From: Microcoleus sp. EPA2
Lineage (GTDB): Bacteria; Cyanobacteriota; Cyanobacteriia; Cyanobacteriales; Microcoleaceae
Assembly (NCBI GenBank): GCA_020882975.1
Contig: JAHRFD010000008.1
Coordinates: 1-64,000 of the forward strand
DNA: 64,000 bases
Direction of reading: 5' to 3'
The translations under genes were made by a program, and so were the position numbers. Of this stretch, positions 1 to 8,030 are shown piece by piece. The notes beneath the pieces were generated by a model. It was not told the DNA's origin, searched no databases, and worked only from the letters and a program-made list of their open reading frames with translations. Each line of letters starts with the position of its first letter. The first letter of the stretch is position 1.

Positions 1-93
1 TTATGGAGTCCTAGTTATTTTGCGGTTTCTGTCGGTGGTGCACCCCTAGATGTGCTGAAGGAGTATATTAAGAATCAAGAAAAGCCGTCCTAA
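1..93 (+). pseudogene. tnpA: IS200/IS605-type transposase TnpA, C-terminal end (partial at window edge)
   Basis: The first 30 codons read LWSPSYFAVSVGGAPLDVLK and then EYIKNQEKPS before a TAA. This matches the C-terminal helix region of Y1 (IS200-like) single-strand transposases, where a W-S-x-S-Y-F stretch and a GGA turn precede the last amphipathic helix. The rest lies outside the window, so whether the copy is intact cannot be judged. The stop codon sits inside a compact hairpin (CCGTCCT, AAA, AGGACGG), as expected for an IS200/IS605 right end, where TnpA binds subterminal hairpins. Confidence in the family is good; activity is unknown. Confidence 0.72.
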
Positions 94-120
94 AAGGACG
101 GGGCTTGTATCCCATTTTCT
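84..120 (+). mobile_element. Probable right end of the IS200/IS605 element (subterminal hairpin)
   Basis: A 7-bp perfect stem with an AAA loop (85-101) overlaps the tnpA stop codon and is followed by an AT-rich tail. Subterminal hairpins just inside the right end are the recognition and cleavage-guide structures of this family. The exact cleavage point is not determined. A similar degenerate sequence occurs at 39596-39612. Confidence 0.5.
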
Positions 121-759
121 TGGTCAAAAAAATTGTTGAGGGTGTTTTTGTAAAGTTTGAGTATTGATTTAATTATATGAAATTACAGCTAAAGGGTCAA
201 ACTACAGACAGGAAGCAACTTTTGAGATTTTTGCTGTTCGGGTTGTGTAGTTATCCTCACCCTTGCAAACTACTGTGAATGGGAGATAATAGCAAGGTGA
301 TGGGTAATACCCCTCACTGTCAAAAACTCAGTGAGTCGCTATCTCAAAGCGATGCCTGCACAGTTAGAGTGCTCAAGCTCTCTTTCACAGCCCAGGGTAG
401 GTTTGCTGTCGATCGATCTGAATTTGGTAACTAATTTACTGGACAATAATTGACAATGGATAGGTAGCGCTCTACCCAAACGCTGAAGTTATCACACAAG
501 TGGGAGCAAATAACCCATAGATGTGTCCCAAAAAGGCTGTCAAGGGCAGGCTGGATGCCTACCCCGCAGGAATTATGGGAGATGTCTAATCATTAATCAC
601 GATACTTTGCGGAGCAGCGACTTTTCATGTCGAAAGTCTTTGTTAGAAAGGTGAGGGTCGGTTGTTTATGCTGAATTGGGGGGGGTGGGTAATCATTAGT
701 CGCCCCCCGCTCAATTCCACCACACAAAAAATAACTAATCTCAGGGAGGTCTACTAACG
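94..759. other. Intergenic stretch, no convincing gene
   Basis: No credible coding sequence was found in these 666 bases. The recognisable features are the IS end at the left and a strong GC-rich inverted repeat at 673-717, in which GAATTG plus a G-run faces a C-run plus CAATTC, just before the next gene. That repeat could be a 5'-UTR structure or a transcription terminator. The middle part may be an IS flank or non-coding RNA, but nothing could be assigned. Confidence 0.4.
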
Positions 760-1377
760 ATGCAACTGCTCAGGAAAAGGGATCGCGAGGGTTTTATGGT
801 TGACACAAAAAGTCTTCAGTCTGACAGGATAGCAGAATTTGAGACTCCATGTCGAAGCGTAGATTTAAACGGCAAAGATACTGTTGTCGTCGCTACTCCC
901 GACCGCTCTGTGGGGGGAGCAGAGCCTCGGATGCCTCCTGTGGCACCGGATTCTGTGCGACTAGCTTTAGAAGAGTTGAAATGCTTTGAAGTAGTAGAAC
1001 ACCAGTTTAAACATTGGGGGCTAACTTTTACCAATGTGGTGGCAATCCAACCTTCCAACCCAGCATTTTTGACGGTTCCTGGGATCACAATTTTAATGGG
1101 AGCCCCCAAAAGTGGACAGATAGAAATCTCTTTTAAGTATCCAGTTCGCTTTGTGTCAGGACTTGTCACCAGTTCCCGGCGAACGGTTTTGTCTGCTTGC
1201 GACCTGGATGGTGTCCAAATTGCTCAGGATGAAATGCCAGGACCGAATCTGGTAGGGTCTAATTCTGCCATTAAGCCGAGCACTGAACTGCGTGTCAAAG
1301 CACCAAATATTTCTCGAATCACTTTTTACGCTTTTGATGGTCAGCTAGTAGTCCATGATTTAATTTTTGGCTTTTAA
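760..1377 (+). CDS. Conserved hypothetical protein
   Basis: A 205-residue protein with no signal peptide and no membrane segment. I do not recognise a named family. The N-terminal ~65 residues are low in order-promoting residues. The rest alternates short hydrophobic strands, and the C-terminus (ITFYAFDGQLVVHDLIFGF) resembles the last strands of jelly-roll or lectin-like beta sandwiches of secreted bacterial proteins, although no export signal is visible. The ATG at 760 has a GGGAGG motif about 11 nt upstream; a second in-frame ATG at 796 is possible but lacks a comparable ribosome site. It stands alone, convergent with the downstream minus-strand gene. Confidence 0.6.
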   Translation: MQLLRKRDREGFMVDTKSLQSDRIAEFETPCRSVDLNGKDTVVVATPDRSVGGAEPRMPPVAPDSVRLALEELKCFEVVEHQFKHWGLTFTNVVAIQPSNPAFLTVPGITILMGAPKSGQIEISFKYPVRFVSGLVTSSRRTVLSACDLDGVQIAQDEMPGPNLVGSNSAIKPSTELRVKAPNISRITFYAFDGQLVVHDLIFGF

Positions 1378-1409
1378 AAATTCCGAATTCAAAATTAATT
1401 GTTAACGAC

Positions 1410-2321
1410 TCAGCTTGATTTGGTTTTTTCAGAACAATGTAGAGAGTCCAAAGTCTGCAAACCTTCTAGAAGGGCATTGCGGACTATAGCTTCTGGTTCT
1501 TGATTCAGCATCAAGCGAAAGCACTCAGCAGTGTGTGACAGGCCGATGGAATTTTTGAGGGAACTGGGTTTCCAAAACCCAGGACTTTTGACCAAATTGG
1601 TCATTTGCCGCACTGCTATCAAACGCTTTACAGGGTCTGCATCTGTCAAATCCGCCAGGATGCCATCTACTACCGCTTCATCTTTGGAAGCACTTTGGCT
1701 CCAGACTTGTCGCACCAAAAATACCACAATGGCGATCGTCCCCAAATTTTGTAAAATTGCGCTCAGAGCCATCGAGTTGCTCTGGGACTGTTCCCAAATC
1801 GAAAAGCTCATGTAAGTTCCTAAAGTAGCAAGGCCACCACTACCCACGGCTACCACCAAGCGTCGGCTGGGGCTGTCCCAAAATTGCTCCAGGTTCGATC
1901 GCAATTGTTGCCAATCCCAGGACTGTGCCCGGTAAACCAACATCATCGCTCCGATTCCCAAGCCCGTAGCAGCCAGCAATTGACTGTTCCACCAGCCACA
2001 AACTGCTGAAGCCGTTAAAATTGCCAGGGTGCCTGAGGATCTATTCCAACGCCCTAACACCCATTTGAGCAAGGTAGTAGAAATTACAGGCCGCTTCGAG
2101 GATCTTTGAAAGTCAATCCTGGGGTGTTTGGCTGACTCAGGAACGGCTGTGGGTATAGTTTGAGGAAATGGACTGTTTTCCGGTGTATATTTCTTCAAAA
2201 CCTGGACATCGGTCATGGATGAGGGTAATTTCTGCAAGTGGTCCGATCGCAGTTGGTCTGTAGCTGATGACAGATCCTCTTGTCGATGCACTTTGGCTGT
2301 AGTTTTTTTTACTCGTTCCAT
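1410..2321 (-). CDS. Conserved cyanobacterial membrane protein with C-terminal helical-repeat region
   Basis: About 303 residues from the ATG at 2321. An in-frame GTG at 2393 would add 24 residues containing a hydrophobic stretch, and neither start has a clear Shine-Dalgarno. The N-terminal ~90 residues are polar and basic. Several hydrophobic segments follow in the middle (TLAILTASAVCGWW, LLAATGLGIGAMMLVY, LVVAVGSGGLATLGTYMSF, LGTIAIVVFLV), which I read as four membrane helices. The last ~85 residues are helical and Leu/Ala-rich with an armadillo/HEAT look (DADPVKRLIAVRQMTNLV). Function is unknown. The armadillo-type label is inference from composition only. Confidence 0.6.
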   Translation of the reverse strand: MERVKKTTAKVHRQEDLSSATDQLRSDHLQKLPSSMTDVQVLKKYTPENSPFPQTIPTAVPESAKHPRIDFQRSSKRPVISTTLLKWVLGRWNRSSGTLAILTASAVCGWWNSQLLAATGLGIGAMMLVYRAQSWDWQQLRSNLEQFWDSPSRRLVVAVGSGGLATLGTYMSFSIWEQSQSNSMALSAILQNLGTIAIVVFLVRQVWSQSASKDEAVVDGILADLTDADPVKRLIAVRQMTNLVKSPGFWKPSSLKNSIGLSHTAECFRLMLNQEPEAIVRNALLEGLQTLDSLHCSEKTKSS

Positions 2322-2393
2322 ACTGAGTTTTTGGATCGATTTGTATATTAAAATAGTAACAAAAAGCAGCCATGACGGTGAAAACAGTCTCAC

Positions 2394-3123
2394 ACTAAAC
2401 GCAAAAACCTGGGAATATCCTAGGCAAGCTCACGCCAGAAAAATTATGGCATAAAAGCTCCTGAATCCATAGCTTTGATGCAGAGTTAATAGGATTTTTG
2501 ATGAATACATCCCGTGACTCCAGGGTTTTGTTTATGATAAAGTATGTGGCTATTTGTGTTAAATTAATATCAACACTATCGGCGGTCATTACCCATAATT
2601 TTTGGGTAAATATCAACTATTTTGTTGATTTTTATGACGACACCTAATGGGATGATATCGCTTTTGTAAATACTGATTAATTCCTATTTAAAATGAGTAC
2701 AATGTAGCGAGTGCTACATTATAGTTCAAGTTACTGGCAGATTCGTTCGGGGATAGGAGGGGGTGGAGCAGTAATGCTCCCCTTGACCCGATCGCCCAAT
2801 GGTCTGGGAAGCCTGCACGGAGCATCTAGCCACTTGTTTACCATAAACTGCTAGAGTTCAGTTATTATTAAACGAGTGCTTGTTGATAGCACTCCCTCCT
2901 GCCTGGGAGCAGGAGATAGGAGGCCTTCCACTTTGTCCGCTCGGCCTCAAACCCGGTAAAGTAGTGGTAACATTTGTAATCGAGATGGGAATGCTGCTAT
3001 CAATATTGGATACACACAAAATTCGATACAGCATCTCAAAGAATGTATTTGTTAACATTTGGTAACAAATACAGATCAAAAAAATAATAGTTGCGATCGA
3101 GACTTCCGAGAGCTGAGGTTTGA
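2394..3123. other. Intergenic region with dyads, no supported gene
   Basis: 730 bases without a convincing CDS. It contains a short perfect dyad (ATGTAGC, GAGT, GCTACAT) near 2704-2721 and a C/G-rich hairpin near 2890-2923 (CCTCCTGC facing GCAGGAG), followed by a second GC-rich stretch. The spacing and strength of these structures would fit a small non-coding RNA, but no known family was identified. The right part leads into the TnpB remnant. Confidence 0.35.
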
Positions 3124-3309
3124 TGGCACAGCCCTTACAAAGACAGAGACTTGAATGCAGCTAAAAATATAAATAAAGTCGGGATAGGGCATTGCCACGA
3201 CTCTAAACGGACGCAGAAGGGACGTAAGACTACTTTGGTAGCAGACCCTGGTGAAGCGTCAAGAATCACCGCACTTGTGACGGGCGGTGAGTATGTCAAC
3301 AAGATGTAA
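3124..3309 (+). pseudogene. tnpB: TnpB (IS605 accessory nuclease) C-terminal remnant with element right end
   Basis: The open frame from 3124 to the TAA at 3307-3309 contains RDLNAAKNI, the strongly conserved last RuvC-III motif of TnpB (DRDxNAAxNI), with the catalytic Asp. It continues with KRTQKGRK and ends VTGGEYVNKM. A stop codon (3121-3123) lies immediately upstream in the same frame and no other TnpB motifs are present, so this is a decayed 3' end. A hairpin at 3266-3290 (TCACCGC facing GCGGTGA) overlaps the coding end. It occupies the place where the element right end and the 3' part of the guide (omega/re) RNA normally lie. Confidence 0.75.
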
Positions 3310-3353
3310 ACACCTTACCAACAGATCGCCGGAGCAATCTTGCAGGAAAACCC

Positions 3354-4247
3354 ATGTCTAGTATGCAAAGCCAATTCACAGTTCACTTCTGGGGCGTTAG
3401 AGGTAGCATAGCGTCTCCGGGAGCTGAAACAGTACGTTACGGGGGCAACACACCCTGTATTGAAATGCGAGTGGGTGACAGCCGCTTGATTTTCGATGGC
3501 GGTACAGGGTTACGGGTTTTGGGACAAACTCTCCTGTCGCAGATGCCTGTAGAAGCTCATATGTTTTTCACTCACTCTCACTGGGATCACATTCAAGGAT
3601 TTCCGTTTTTTGTCCCAGCTTTTGTCAAGGGCAATTGTTTTCACATCTATGGTGCTGTTGCTCCTAACCAAGCTACTATCCAGCAGCGCCTGAACGACCA
3701 GATGCTTCACCCAAATTTTCCAGTCCCCCTACAAATTATGGGTGCAGACCTGAAGTTCAATGATATTAAAGTGGGCGATACAGTGGAAATTGGGGAGATC
3801 AAGGTGGAAACTGCTTTGTTGAATCATCCAGGAGAAGCTATGGGCTACCGAGTTAACTGGCGGGGCTATGCGGCGGCTTACGTGACTGATACAGAACATT
3901 TTGCAGACACTTTGGATAAAAATGTGGTGAAATTGGCTCAGGATGCTGAAGTCCTGATCTACGATGCTACTTATACGGATGAGGAGTATTATTCGGAAAA
4001 GTCGAGCCGGGTTGGCTGGGGACATTCGACTTGGCAGGAAGCGGTGAAAGTGGCTAAGGCGGCTAACGTCAAAAAGTTGGTAATTTTTCACCACGATCCT
4101 TTGCACAATGATGAGTTCTTAGACAAAGTGGGAGAGCAAGTTGCTCAAAGGTTCCCGAACAGCTTGATGGCGCGGGAAGGTTTGTCGTTACAGTTGCTTC
4201 CTCCTGAAAAGACTGTCCGTGAGAAGTGCGATGAAAAATTAATTTAG
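3354..4247 (+). CDS. MBL-fold metallo-hydrolase
   Basis: 297 residues with the metallo-beta-lactamase fold. The metal-binding motif HSHWDH is at residues 74-79, after the strand-loop GGNTPC at 30-35 and the D-G-G-T turn at 48-51. Further candidate ligands are the His in LNHPG, the Asp/His region VTDTEHF and the C-terminal HHDP. This group of ~300-aa proteins (FWGVRGSI start) is common in cyanobacteria and proteobacteria and includes hydrolases often annotated as phosphodiesterase-like. The substrate is not predictable here. An alternative start at residue 4 is possible. It is followed 67 bp later by ribF on the same strand, which may be co-transcribed. Confidence 0.85.
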   Translation: MSSMQSQFTVHFWGVRGSIASPGAETVRYGGNTPCIEMRVGDSRLIFDGGTGLRVLGQTLLSQMPVEAHMFFTHSHWDHIQGFPFFVPAFVKGNCFHIYGAVAPNQATIQQRLNDQMLHPNFPVPLQIMGADLKFNDIKVGDTVEIGEIKVETALLNHPGEAMGYRVNWRGYAAAYVTDTEHFADTLDKNVVKLAQDAEVLIYDATYTDEEYYSEKSSRVGWGHSTWQEAVKVAKAANVKKLVIFHHDPLHNDEFLDKVGEQVAQRFPNSLMAREGLSLQLLPPEKTVREKCDEKLI

Positions 4248-4314
4248 TGGTTGTATTTTGAACATAAATTTGGATGACGATCGCAATCAGACTAAGTGTG
4301 TGAAAATTTAAAGC

Positions 4315-5538
4315 GTGTGGGTAACTTATTCTTGTACTGCTGCTCTGACTCCAACTGCCGTTGCCTTGGGAAACTTTGATGGTTTGCACCTAGGGCATCG
4401 ACAAGTCGTGCAGCCAATTTTAACTAGATCGATTCGGGACAATTCTGGGCAGATTTCGGCGACTGTTTCTGCACCGCAGCGGGATTTGGGACAACTAGCG
4501 CCTACTAACAACGAAAATTTGGTTTTTGAACCGGATACTACGAGGGAGTTTGATCCGGCAGACAGCCTCGTCCTTGCCCGCTGGGGCAAGAATTCTGATG
4601 TGGGTTTGTCCCAGACTCGGACTGAAGACCATCAGATTCCAGGCTGGAACTCTGATGGGGACGTGAGGTTTTACGGAACTGTGGTGACATTCGATCCGCA
4701 CCCACAAGAGTTTTTTACTGGTCAAGCAAAAAAACTGCTGACTCCTCTGGCAGAAAAGATAGAATTGCTAGAAGCAATGGGTGTCGAGCAGCTTGTGCTG
4801 CTGCCGTTCGATCGCGAATTGGCTGCTTTGACTGCCGAGGAGTTTGTCGAGGAAATTTTGGTGGGACAACTGCAAGCGAGTCGAATTAGTGTCGGGATGG
4901 ATTTTCGTTTTGGACGGGGACGGACGGGCACGGCTGTGGATTTACAGGCGATCGCCTCTAACTATGGTATTGATGTTACTCTAGTAGGACTTCACACCTG
5001 CGAGAGTGGCGAACGAATCAGCAGTTCTGTGATTCGGGAAAGTCTAGCCAGCGGAGACCTCCAACGGGCAAATCAGTTGCTGGGCCGTCCTTACAGTTTG
5101 GTGGGTCCCATAGTTCGGGGACAGCAGCTTGGCAGGACGATTGGATTTCCTACCGCTAATATTCAATTACCACCATCCAAGTTTTTGCCTCGTTTTGGTG
5201 TCTATGCAGTGCGAGTATCGATCGAGGATGGAGATGGAGTCTTCCCAGATGAAAGTTCTTCCTATAAGTGGGAAAATCCCAAATCTCTGAGACCGGGAGA
5301 ATCATTAGATTTATCTTTGGTCCATGGGGTGATGAATGTGGGCTGTCGTCCCACAGTGGACGGTCAGCAACCAACAGTGGAAGTTCACCTGTTAGATTGG
5401 TCTGGGGATTTGTACGGTAAAACCTTGAGTGTGAGTTTGGTGGAGTTTTTGCGACCTGAACAAAAATTCCCTTCTCTGGAAGCTCTCAAAACTCAAATTC
5501 AGGCAGATTGTGATCTTGCTAGAAGTGTGTTGTTATAG
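4315..5538 (+). CDS. ribF: Bifunctional riboflavin kinase / FAD synthetase
   Basis: Makes FMN from riboflavin and then FAD. The start is GTG at 4315. The N-terminal nucleotidyltransferase domain carries GNFDGLHLGHR (residues 19-29), then VVTFDPHPQEF, GMDFRFGRGRTG and the SSVIRESLASGD segment. The C-terminal flavokinase domain carries the signature GRTIGFPTANI and the MNVGCRPT segment. At 407 residues it is longer than usual for the family because about 70 extra residues lie between the first motif (ending QPILTRSIR) and VVTFDPHP. They are rich in Asp/Thr/Ser and appear to be a lineage-specific loop. It lies between the MBL hydrolase and a MoxR ATPase, all on the plus strand. Confidence 0.93.
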   Translation: MWVTYSCTAALTPTAVALGNFDGLHLGHRQVVQPILTRSIRDNSGQISATVSAPQRDLGQLAPTNNENLVFEPDTTREFDPADSLVLARWGKNSDVGLSQTRTEDHQIPGWNSDGDVRFYGTVVTFDPHPQEFFTGQAKKLLTPLAEKIELLEAMGVEQLVLLPFDRELAALTAEEFVEEILVGQLQASRISVGMDFRFGRGRTGTAVDLQAIASNYGIDVTLVGLHTCESGERISSSVIRESLASGDLQRANQLLGRPYSLVGPIVRGQQLGRTIGFPTANIQLPPSKFLPRFGVYAVRVSIEDGDGVFPDESSSYKWENPKSLRPGESLDLSLVHGVMNVGCRPTVDGQQPTVEVHLLDWSGDLYGKTLSVSLVEFLRPEQKFPSLEALKTQIQADCDLARSVLL

Positions 5539-5600
5539 GGAAAATGGCAGATGGCCAATGGCATTCTCTGTAATGGTTTCAACAATTAAAAATCAGAAAA

Positions 5601-6509
5601 ATGAGAGAAAACATCGATCGGCTCAAGCAAAATCTAGGCAAGACTATTGTTGGGAAGACGGATGCGATTCGCTTGGTGATTGTAGCCCTGCTTTCGGGGG
5701 GACACGCGCTGTTGGAAGACGTGCCTGGTGTGGGAAAAACGCTGTTGGCGAAGTCTTTGGCGCGCTCTATCGATGGGAAGTTTCAGCGGATTCAATGTAC
5801 TCCCGATTTGTTACCAACGGATGTCACTGGTACTAATATTTGGAATCCCAGCACCGGGAAGTTTGAATTTTTGCCTGGTCCAGTGTTTGCTAATGTGTTG
5901 TTGGCGGATGAAATTAATCGGGCGACACCGCGTACTCAGTCTGCTTTGCTGGAAGTGATGGAAGAAAAGCAGGTGACAGTAGATGGGGTTTCTCGGAATG
6001 TTCCAGCACCGTTTTTTGTGATTGCGACTCAAAATCCGATCGAATATCAAGGCACTTTTCCGCTACCAGAAGCCCAGATGGATCGCTTCACTTTATCTTT
6101 GACTTTGGGTTATCCTGCACAGTTGGAAGAGTTGCAAATGTTGGAGAGGCTGTCTGATAGTTTTGCGGTGGAAGATTTGCAGCCTTGTATTTCTTTGGAA
6201 CAGGTGCAGGAGTTGCGCCGTTTGTGCGCGACGGTCAAGGTGGAAGGGCACTTGAAACAGTATATTGTGAATTTGGTGCGATCGACTCGCGAAGATGAGG
6301 AGATTACTCTGGGAGTTAGTCCGCGAGGTGCTGTATCTTTGCATCGTGCGGCCCAAGCTTTAGCGTTTATTTCTGGTCGAGATTATGCGACTCCCGATGA
6401 TGTCAAGAATTTAGCTCCCCACGTACTTGCTCATCGATTAATTCCCGCGGCTGGGAGGAGGGCTAAGACGATTGTTGACAGATTGTTGCGAGAAGTTGCT
6501 ATTCCTTAA
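5601..6509 (+). CDS. MoxR-family AAA+ ATPase
   Basis: 302 residues, the usual MoxR length. Walker A is DVPGVGKTLLA (GVGKT at 43-47), Walker B is VLLADEINRA (DEINRA at 103-108), sensor 1 is FFVIATQNPIEYQGTFPLPEAQMDRF, given here only as a landmark, and the C-terminal lid contains SPRGAVSLHRAAQA. MoxR proteins act as chaperones that load cofactors or remodel complexes, usually next to DUF58 and VWA-domain genes. None of these partners is in the neighbourhood, so the client is unknown. The ATG follows ribF by 62 bp and the two may share a transcript. Confidence 0.9.
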   Translation: MRENIDRLKQNLGKTIVGKTDAIRLVIVALLSGGHALLEDVPGVGKTLLAKSLARSIDGKFQRIQCTPDLLPTDVTGTNIWNPSTGKFEFLPGPVFANVLLADEINRATPRTQSALLEVMEEKQVTVDGVSRNVPAPFFVIATQNPIEYQGTFPLPEAQMDRFTLSLTLGYPAQLEELQMLERLSDSFAVEDLQPCISLEQVQELRRLCATVKVEGHLKQYIVNLVRSTREDEEITLGVSPRGAVSLHRAAQALAFISGRDYATPDDVKNLAPHVLAHRLIPAAGRRAKTIVDRLLREVAIP

Positions 6510-6522
6510 ACAGTTGGTAGTG

Positions 6523-6622
6523 GCATCTCAATTTCGCATAGGCGAAGCATGACCGCAGACAATTTATTAGCAATCGCCAGAGATTTACTGGGGTCATGCT
6601 TCGCCCCTAGGAATATATTTGC
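6523..6622. repeat. MITE-like palindromic element, copy 1
   Basis: A ~100-bp sequence with near-inverted ends: GCGAAGCATGACC on the left faces GGTCATGCTTCGC on the right. The reverse complement of 33273-33373 is the same element with about 80-85 percent identity by eye, including the internal AATTTATTAG and AGAGATTTAC blocks and the end CCTAGGAATATATTTGC. It has no coding capacity and is best read as a non-autonomous dispersed element in the 261-bp gap between the MoxR gene and ycf54. Confidence 0.7.
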
Positions 6623-6770
6623 AAAAATGACAGCAAATAAGGTAAAGTAAACGGCACAAGAGTTTAGAGTTCCATCACTCCAGCAACTCAACCCACCGCT
6701 CCTACCTCAGCAAAAATGAGGCTATGAGGGAGGTTCACCCCTAACCACTAATCTCTAACAAGCACAAAAA

Positions 6771-7097
6771 ATGTCAACCTACTACTACGTTTTAGCTAGC
6801 CAGCGCTTTTTACTAGAAGAGGAAGCCCTAGATGAAATATTCAAAGAAAGAACTCGCAACTACCAAGAACAAGAAAAACAAATAGACTTCTGGTTAGTTA
6901 AACAGCCAGCTTTCCTAGAAGCACCGACAATGGCGAAAGTTAAGGCACAATGCCCTCAGCCTTCAGCGGCTATTATTTCCACCGATCCTAAATTCATCAC
7001 TTGGTTGAAACTGCGATTAGAATATGTACTGACAGGTGAATTTGAATCACCTTCAGAAACTATCCCCGATGCCTTAGCATCCCTACAGTTAGCATGA
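6771..7097 (+). CDS. ycf54: Ycf54-like subunit of the Mg-protoporphyrin IX monomethyl ester cyclase
   Basis: 108 residues, full length for Ycf54 (DUF2488). The protein opens MSTYYYVLASQRFLLEEE and contains the very conserved blocks KQIDFWLVKQPAFLEAP, CPQPSAAIIST and FITWLKLRLEYVLTGEF. Ycf54 is needed for assembly or stability of the oxygen-dependent cyclase (CycI/AcsF) that forms the isocyclic ring of chlorophyll. No cyclase gene is adjacent, which is usual. It sits 69 bp upstream of a secreted-protein gene on the same strand. Confidence 0.93.
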   Translation: MSTYYYVLASQRFLLEEEALDEIFKERTRNYQEQEKQIDFWLVKQPAFLEAPTMAKVKAQCPQPSAAIISTDPKFITWLKLRLEYVLTGEFESPSETIPDALASLQLA

Positions 7098-7166
7098 ACA
7101 AATTAGCAAAAAGCAAAAAGCTAGATTGTAAAGCTGGCAATATTTATCAGCAAAATCAACAATTTT

Positions 7167-7820
7167 ATGGTTAAGTTGCGGATATTTTATGCTGGCTTTA
7201 TCGCCATTTTTGCCTTGACAATTTCATCTATTTCTGTAAAAGCTCAGCCGAGTTGCCAACCGCCTCAGTCAGATGAGTATTTACTGTTAATTGTTACCAA
7301 AACCCCGGAACAGCAAGAAATAGCCAGACGTTCTTTTCCGGGAAATACTAATAATACAGTTTGCCAATATATCACTGACACGGTAACGCGAGTTGGTGGC
7401 TTTCGCAATTCGCAAATTGCTCGCGATTGGGTGAAATATATCGAAGAAGTTGTCGGATTACGGGCTTATGTGGTGCGATCGCCCGCGCCATCTATTACCC
7501 AAGATTTGCCTGTCTACAATCCTGAACCAGTTACTAATCCCGACAATGGCAGTGTGGGCTTTAATCCCCAACCCCTAGGTGCCGGTTATGCTGTGTTGGT
7601 GGATTATTTTAACCAACCGGAATTAGCCTCCCAAGTGAGGCAAGTTTTAGGGAAGCAAGTAGGCTTAGCTTCTTACGGGCAGCGTCCTTTTTTGTTCGTG
7701 GCTTATACAACGGATCAAGCTGCTGCTACTGCTGCGGTAAAAGCATTGAGCGATCGAGGTTTTTGGCCCATGTTGGTAGACAGCCGCCGGGTGACGTTAA
7801 TTTCTCCTGGTGTTCGATGA
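7167..7820 (+). CDS. Secreted conserved hypothetical protein
   Basis: 217 residues with a clear Sec signal peptide: a basic start MVKLR, a hydrophobic core FYAGFIAIFALTISSISV and an AQP cleavage region near residue 27. Two Cys residues follow in the mature protein (SCQPP, TVCQYI). The mature part has two similar halves that each look like an alpha/beta unit reading out an uptake or rank value (RDWVKYIEEVVGLRAYVV and VDYFNQPELASQVRQVLG ... FVAYTTDQAAATAAVKAL), reminiscent of SPOR-like folds. This kind of protein is common in filamentous cyanobacteria. Its function is not known to me. Confidence 0.7.
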   Translation: MVKLRIFYAGFIAIFALTISSISVKAQPSCQPPQSDEYLLLIVTKTPEQQEIARRSFPGNTNNTVCQYITDTVTRVGGFRNSQIARDWVKYIEEVVGLRAYVVRSPAPSITQDLPVYNPEPVTNPDNGSVGFNPQPLGAGYAVLVDYFNQPELASQVRQVLGKQVGLASYGQRPFLFVAYTTDQAAATAAVKALSDRGFWPMLVDSRRVTLISPGVR

Positions 7821-7851
7821 TGATGGCTTGATGCTAAATCCCGGTTACTCA

Positions 7852-8030
7852 CCCCTTCGATCGAGGGCGGTTTCATTCTCCAAAAAACGAGGGCTTTGTA
7901 GGGGTAGTGGATGGTGCGTGCCTACCCCCCCACCGACCATTTTCCGTCATTTCAGAGATTGGGGCAGCCACGGGGGGCTGCCCCTACAAGAGAATGAAAC
8001 CGCCGGGCCCCTTCGATCGAGGGGTTTTTT
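7852..8030. repeat. Small inverted-repeat element inside a terminator, flanked by a 16-bp direct repeat
   Basis: An exact 16-bp sequence CCCCTTCGATCGAGGG occurs at 7852-7867 and 8008-8023. Between the copies lies a 140-bp segment whose ends form a 13-bp perfect inverted repeat (CGGTTTCATTCTC / GAGAATGAAACCG). Inside is a second dyad of GTAGGGG type facing CCCCTAC. The right copy plus G and T-run (8008-8030) is a good intrinsic terminator hairpin for the upstream plus-strand gene. The arrangement looks like an insertion that duplicated the terminator stem. Confidence 0.65.
8008..8030 (+). terminator. Intrinsic terminator after the secreted-protein gene
   Basis: CCCCTTCGATCGAGGGG forms a GC-rich hairpin followed directly by six T. 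It lies between convergent genes and would stop transcription from the left. Confidence 0.6.

Noticed and set aside
2880..3065. Possible short gene in the gap before the TnpB relic
   Set aside because: Overlaps a strong hairpin, non-ATG start, no ribosome site.
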